A DNA stretch of 43,384 nt. Source: Tabrizicola sp. (GTDB lineage: Bacteria; Pseudomonadota; Alphaproteobacteria; Rhodobacterales; Rhodobacteraceae). The notes beneath the pieces are model-generated. The model saw only the letters and a list, made by a program, of their open reading frames with translations, was not told the DNA's origin and searched no databases. The stretch lies in NCBI RefSeq assembly GCF_016792905.1, contig NZ_JAEULP010000080.1, forward strand, positions 1-43,384, read 5' to 3'. Shown piece after piece: positions 41,142 through 43,384 of the stretch (position 1 is the stretch's first letter; each line of letters starts with the position of its first letter). Made by a program: the position numbers and the translations under genes.

Positions 41142-41179
41142 GGCCCAAATATCCCCGCCGGAGGCTCCCGCACCCTCCG
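41142..41179 (+). repeat. CAAATATCC-type intergenic element with hairpin
   Basis: CAAATATCCCCGCCGGAGG and the following bases lie between hisB and hisH, and CGGAGG (41159-41164) can pair with CCTCCG (41174-41179). From general familiarity, strings like CAAATATCC followed by G/C-rich inverted repeats recur in intergenic DNA of Rhodobacteraceae. The function is unknown; mRNA end formation or stability is possible. Confidence 0.4.
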
Positions 41180-41199
41180 CCCGCGCACCGGATAAAGAC

Positions 41200-41838
41200 A
41201 TGCTCACCGTCCTCGTCGACTACGATTCCGGCAACCTGCACTCCGCCGAGAAAGCCTTCCAGCGCATGGCGGTGGAGGTCGGCGGCGGCGAAATCCTCGT
41301 CACCTCGAAGCCGGACGACGTGGCCCGCGCCGACCGCATCGTCCTGCCCGGCGACGGCGCCTTCCCGGCCTGCCGCGCGGCACTCGGCGCCTACGGCGGG
41401 CTTTTCGAAGCCATCGAAGACGCTGTGATCCGAAAGGCCCGCCCCTTCCTCGGCATCTGCGTCGGGATGCAGATGCTTGCCAGCCGCGGCCACGAATACC
41501 GCCTGACCGATGGCTTCGGCTGGATTCCGGGCGACGTGGTGAAGATCGAACCCGCAGACCGCGCGCTGAAAGTCCCGCACATGGGCTGGAACGACCTCAT
41601 CGTCGAACGGCCCCATCCTGTCCTCGACGGCATCGCAACCGGCGAGCACGCCTACTTCGTCCACTCCTACCACTTCCGCGTGACCGACCCGGCCCATCGC
41701 CTCGCCTTTTGCGACTACGGTGGCCCGATCACCGCCATCGTCGGTCGCGACACCATCCTCGGCACCCAGTTCCACCCCGAGAAAAGCCAGGCCGCGGGCC
41801 TCCGCCTGATCGGCAACTTCCTGCGCTGGACGCCGTGA
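41200..41838 (+). CDS. hisH: Imidazole glycerol phosphate synthase, glutamine amidotransferase subunit
   Basis: The 212-residue class I amidotransferase splits glutamine and passes ammonia to HisF, which forms imidazole glycerol phosphate and AICAR. Evidence: [12 protein letters not shown] at the start, oxyanion region VLPGDGAF, nucleophile Cys87 in GICVGMQ, PHMGWND, and the catalytic His-Glu in QFHPEKSQ. Length is typical. The partner hisF and the usual follower hisA are not downstream here. Instead a glutaminase gene overlaps its stop codon by four bases. Confidence 0.96.
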   Translation: MLTVLVDYDSGNLHSAEKAFQRMAVEVGGGEILVTSKPDDVARADRIVLPGDGAFPACRAALGAYGGLFEAIEDAVIRKARPFLGICVGMQMLASRGHEYRLTDGFGWIPGDVVKIEPADRALKVPHMGWNDLIVERPHPVLDGIATGEHAYFVHSYHFRVTDPAHRLAFCDYGGPITAIVGRDTILGTQFHPEKSQAAGLRLIGNFLRWTP

Positions 41839-42743
41839 GCAGCGACATCGCGCAACATCTGGCCGAGATCGCGGCCGAGATGGCATCGCGCAGCGACCGC
41901 GGCCAGGTGGCCGGCTACATCCCCGAGCTTGCCGCCGCCGATCCCGGCCAGTTCGGCATCTCCGTCCTCCTCGCCGACGGCAGCCAGCATTCCGTCGGCG
42001 ACAGCGCCGTGCCCTTCTCGATCCAGTCGATCTCCAAGGTCTTCGGCCTGGCCATCGCGCTCGGCCGTCTCGGTGACCAGCTCTGGACCCGGGTCCGGCG
42101 CGAACCCTCGGGCCTTGCCTTCAACTCGATCCTCCAGCTGGAAAGCGAAGGCGGCATCCCCCGCAACCCCTTCATCAACGCCGGCGCCATCGTCACCACC
42201 GATGCAGCCCTCGGCCGCCGTCCCCCGCGCGAATATCTGGCAGAGCTTCTCACCTTCATCCGCACCGCCGCCGGGGACGAGGACATCCACATCGCCAAAT
42301 CGGTCGCCCGGTCCGAAACCCTGACCGGCCATCGCAACTTCGCGCTCGCACATTTCCTCGCCTCGCAGGGCAACCTGACCAACCCGCCCGACCATGTCCT
42401 CGGCGCCTATTTCCACCAATGCGCCATCGCCATGACCGTCGAGCAGTTGGCGCGCTCCGGCCGCTTCCTGGCCGGTCTCCAGCACCTCATTGCGCCCGAG
42501 CGGGTCCGCCGCATCAACGCGCTGATGCTGACCTGCGGCCATTACGACGGCTCGGGCGAATTCGCGTTCCGCGTCGGCCTGCCCGGCAAGTCCGGCGTGG
42601 GCGGCGGCATCCTCGCCATCGCGCCCGGCCGCGCCTCGATCGCTGTCTGGTCGCCCGGCTTGAACGCCCAGGGCAACTCGCAGCTCGGCACCGAGGCGCT
42701 GGAGATGCTGGCCCGCCGCACCGGCTGGTCGATCTTCGGCTAG
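41835..42743 (+). CDS. glsA: Glutaminase
   Basis: The 302-residue protein is a serine-dependent beta-lactamase-fold glutaminase, which hydrolyses glutamine to glutamate and ammonia. The SxxK dyad is Ser65 and Lys68 in [10 protein letters not shown]; other conserved parts are [52 protein letters not shown] and [10 protein letters not shown]. The GTG start overlaps the hisH stop as GTGA, which gives a family-typical length and implies translational coupling. Its stop shares the bases CTAG with the stop of the convergent VOC gene. Confidence 0.95.
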   Translation: MSSDIAQHLAEIAAEMASRSDRGQVAGYIPELAAADPGQFGISVLLADGSQHSVGDSAVPFSIQSISKVFGLAIALGRLGDQLWTRVRREPSGLAFNSILQLESEGGIPRNPFINAGAIVTTDAALGRRPPREYLAELLTFIRTAAGDEDIHIAKSVARSETLTGHRNFALAHFLASQGNLTNPPDHVLGAYFHQCAIAMTVEQLARSGRFLAGLQHLIAPERVRRINALMLTCGHYDGSGEFAFRVGLPGKSGVGGGILAIAPGRASIAVWSPGLNAQGNSQLGTEALEMLARRTGWSIFG

Positions 42744-43150
42744 CTTTCCGCCCAGAGCCGCGGCTCGGCGAACTCCACCGAATTGCCCGCCGGGTCACGG
42801 ACATACAGCGACCGCGCCCCGTTCGGCCAGTCGAACTCCGCCTCCGCCGCCACGCCAGCCGCCGCCAGCCTCGCGCGCCAGACCGCAATCTCCTCGCGAG
42901 ACGCCGCAAAGCACACATGCCCCGGCCCGCGCGCGCCATGCACCGGAACGGGCAGAGCGGGGTTGTGCGAAGGCACCTCGGTCGCCGCAGGATCGAAGAC
43001 CAGCAGCACTCCCGCCCCCACCCGGAAGAACACATGCCGCCCCGCCACCTCGGCAATCACCGACAGGCCCAGCACATCGCCATAGAACCCCTTCGCCGCC
43101 ACAAGGTCGCGCGCGTAAAGGGCCGTCTCAAGGATCGCTTCCGGTCGCAT
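42740..43150 (-). CDS. VOC (glyoxalase/bleomycin-resistance) family protein
   Basis: The 136-residue protein has two beta-alpha-beta-beta-beta repeats typical of the vicinal oxygen chelate superfamily: [21 protein letters not shown] at the start, [18 protein letters not shown] in the middle, and [17 protein letters not shown] at the end. Candidate metal ligands are the His in GHVCF and the Glu in VEFAEP. Substrate unknown; such proteins may be lyases, dioxygenases or binding proteins. It is convergent with glsA, sharing four bases at the stops. GGGGG precedes the ATG. Confidence 0.88.
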   Translation of the reverse strand: MRPEAILETALYARDLVAAKGFYGDVLGLSVIAEVAGRHVFFRVGAGVLLVFDPAATEVPSHNPALPVPVHGARGPGHVCFAASREEIAVWRARLAAAGVAAEAEFDWPNGARSLYVRDPAGNSVEFAEPRLWAES

Positions 43151-43181
43151 CCCCCGATCCTGCGCCTATGGCCAGCCCCGG

Positions 43182-43384
43182 TCAACGCCGCCGGAAAATC
43201 CGCCCGTCGATCATCGCCAGCCCTGCAAGGATCAGCCCCAGCCCCAGCCAGTGCCGGGGTTCCAGCCTCTCGCCCAGCACCAGCCAGCCCAGGGCCGCCG
43301 CCGAGAACGGGATCAGGAACGTCACCAGCGACACCGCCGTCGCCCCCGCCTCGGCCAGGATGCGGAAGAAGATCAGATAGGCCA
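43182..43384 (-). CDS. DMT/EamA family transporter (C-terminal part, cut by window edge)
   Basis: The last 66 residues of a membrane transporter are visible, ending GRIFRRR before a TGA at 43182-43184. Two hydrophobic helices (SLVTFLIPFSAAALGWLVLG and HWLGLGLILAGLAMI) separated by GERLEPR are typical of the final helices of EamA drug/metabolite transporters. The N-terminal part lies beyond the window. It is 31 bases upstream of the VOC gene on the same strand and may be cotranscribed with it. Confidence 0.85.
   Translation of the reverse strand, partial: AYLIFFRILAEAGATAVSLVTFLIPFSAAALGWLVLGERLEPRHWLGLGLILAGLAMIDGRIFRRR

Noticed and set aside
1-43384. CRISPR arrays, insertion sequences or phage genes
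   Set aside because: No regularly spaced direct repeats, no transposase or integrase motifs and no phage structural proteins were found on either strand.

Overview
The window is GC-rich, densely coded chromosomal DNA that reads as an alphaproteobacterium of the Rhodobacteraceae type. The grounds are the protein style (PcrA-type UvrD, single-chain pyruvate carboxylase, CsbD and EF-hand proteins), strong GC bias at third codon positions, frequent GTG/TTG starts, and a CAAATATCC-type intergenic element. No species can be named from sequence alone.

Layout. (1) 1-7740: a partial nucleoside-kinase-like gene, a UvrD/PcrA helicase gene and pyc (divergent), then small stress-type genes (csbD, a secreted EF-hand protein) and tRNA-Gly(GCC). 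uvrD and pyc are each followed by a copy of the same 72-bp element, so the pair is bracketed by inverted repeats. (2) 7828-40316: a large exopolysaccharide (EPS) locus. A left operon on the minus strand encodes an ExeA-like ATPase, a Wzz-type chain-length protein and a CpsD-type kinase. Divergent from it is a plus-strand operon: a type I PKS (2111 aa), a hybrid formyltransferase-NRPS carrying a luciferase-like monooxygenase inside its adenylation domain (1514 aa), a phosphopantetheinyl transferase and an SGNH hydrolase. It is followed on the same strand by a Wza-like export protein and an outer-membrane barrel. Then come four or five glycosyltransferases, a Wzy/WaaL-like polymerase, a PglK/MsbA-like ABC exporter, two small related membrane proteins, an ExoY/WbaP-like initiating sugar transferase, an unknown membrane protein, a PIG-L deacetylase and a bifunctional GDP-mannose pyrophosphorylase/phosphomannose isomerase. 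(3) 40543-43384: hisB, hisH and a glutaminase gene overlapping hisH by four bases, a VOC-family protein, and the end of a DMT/EamA transporter.

How the parts fit. The sugar transferase starts a repeat unit on undecaprenyl phosphate, the glycosyltransferases extend it, ManC supplies GDP-mannose, the PIG-L protein may deacetylate an amino sugar, the ABC protein may flip the lipid-linked unit, the polymerase joins units, and Wzz/kinase/ATPase/export protein/barrel control length and export. Embedded in this machinery is a complete small PKS-NRPS line with its own PPTase and thioesterase and an adjacent SGNH enzyme. My main hypothesis is that it makes a short N-formylated acyl group, possibly formyl-glycine extended by one malonate, that decorates the polysaccharide or travels with it. 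That link is inference from gene order; the enzyme domains themselves are directly visible.
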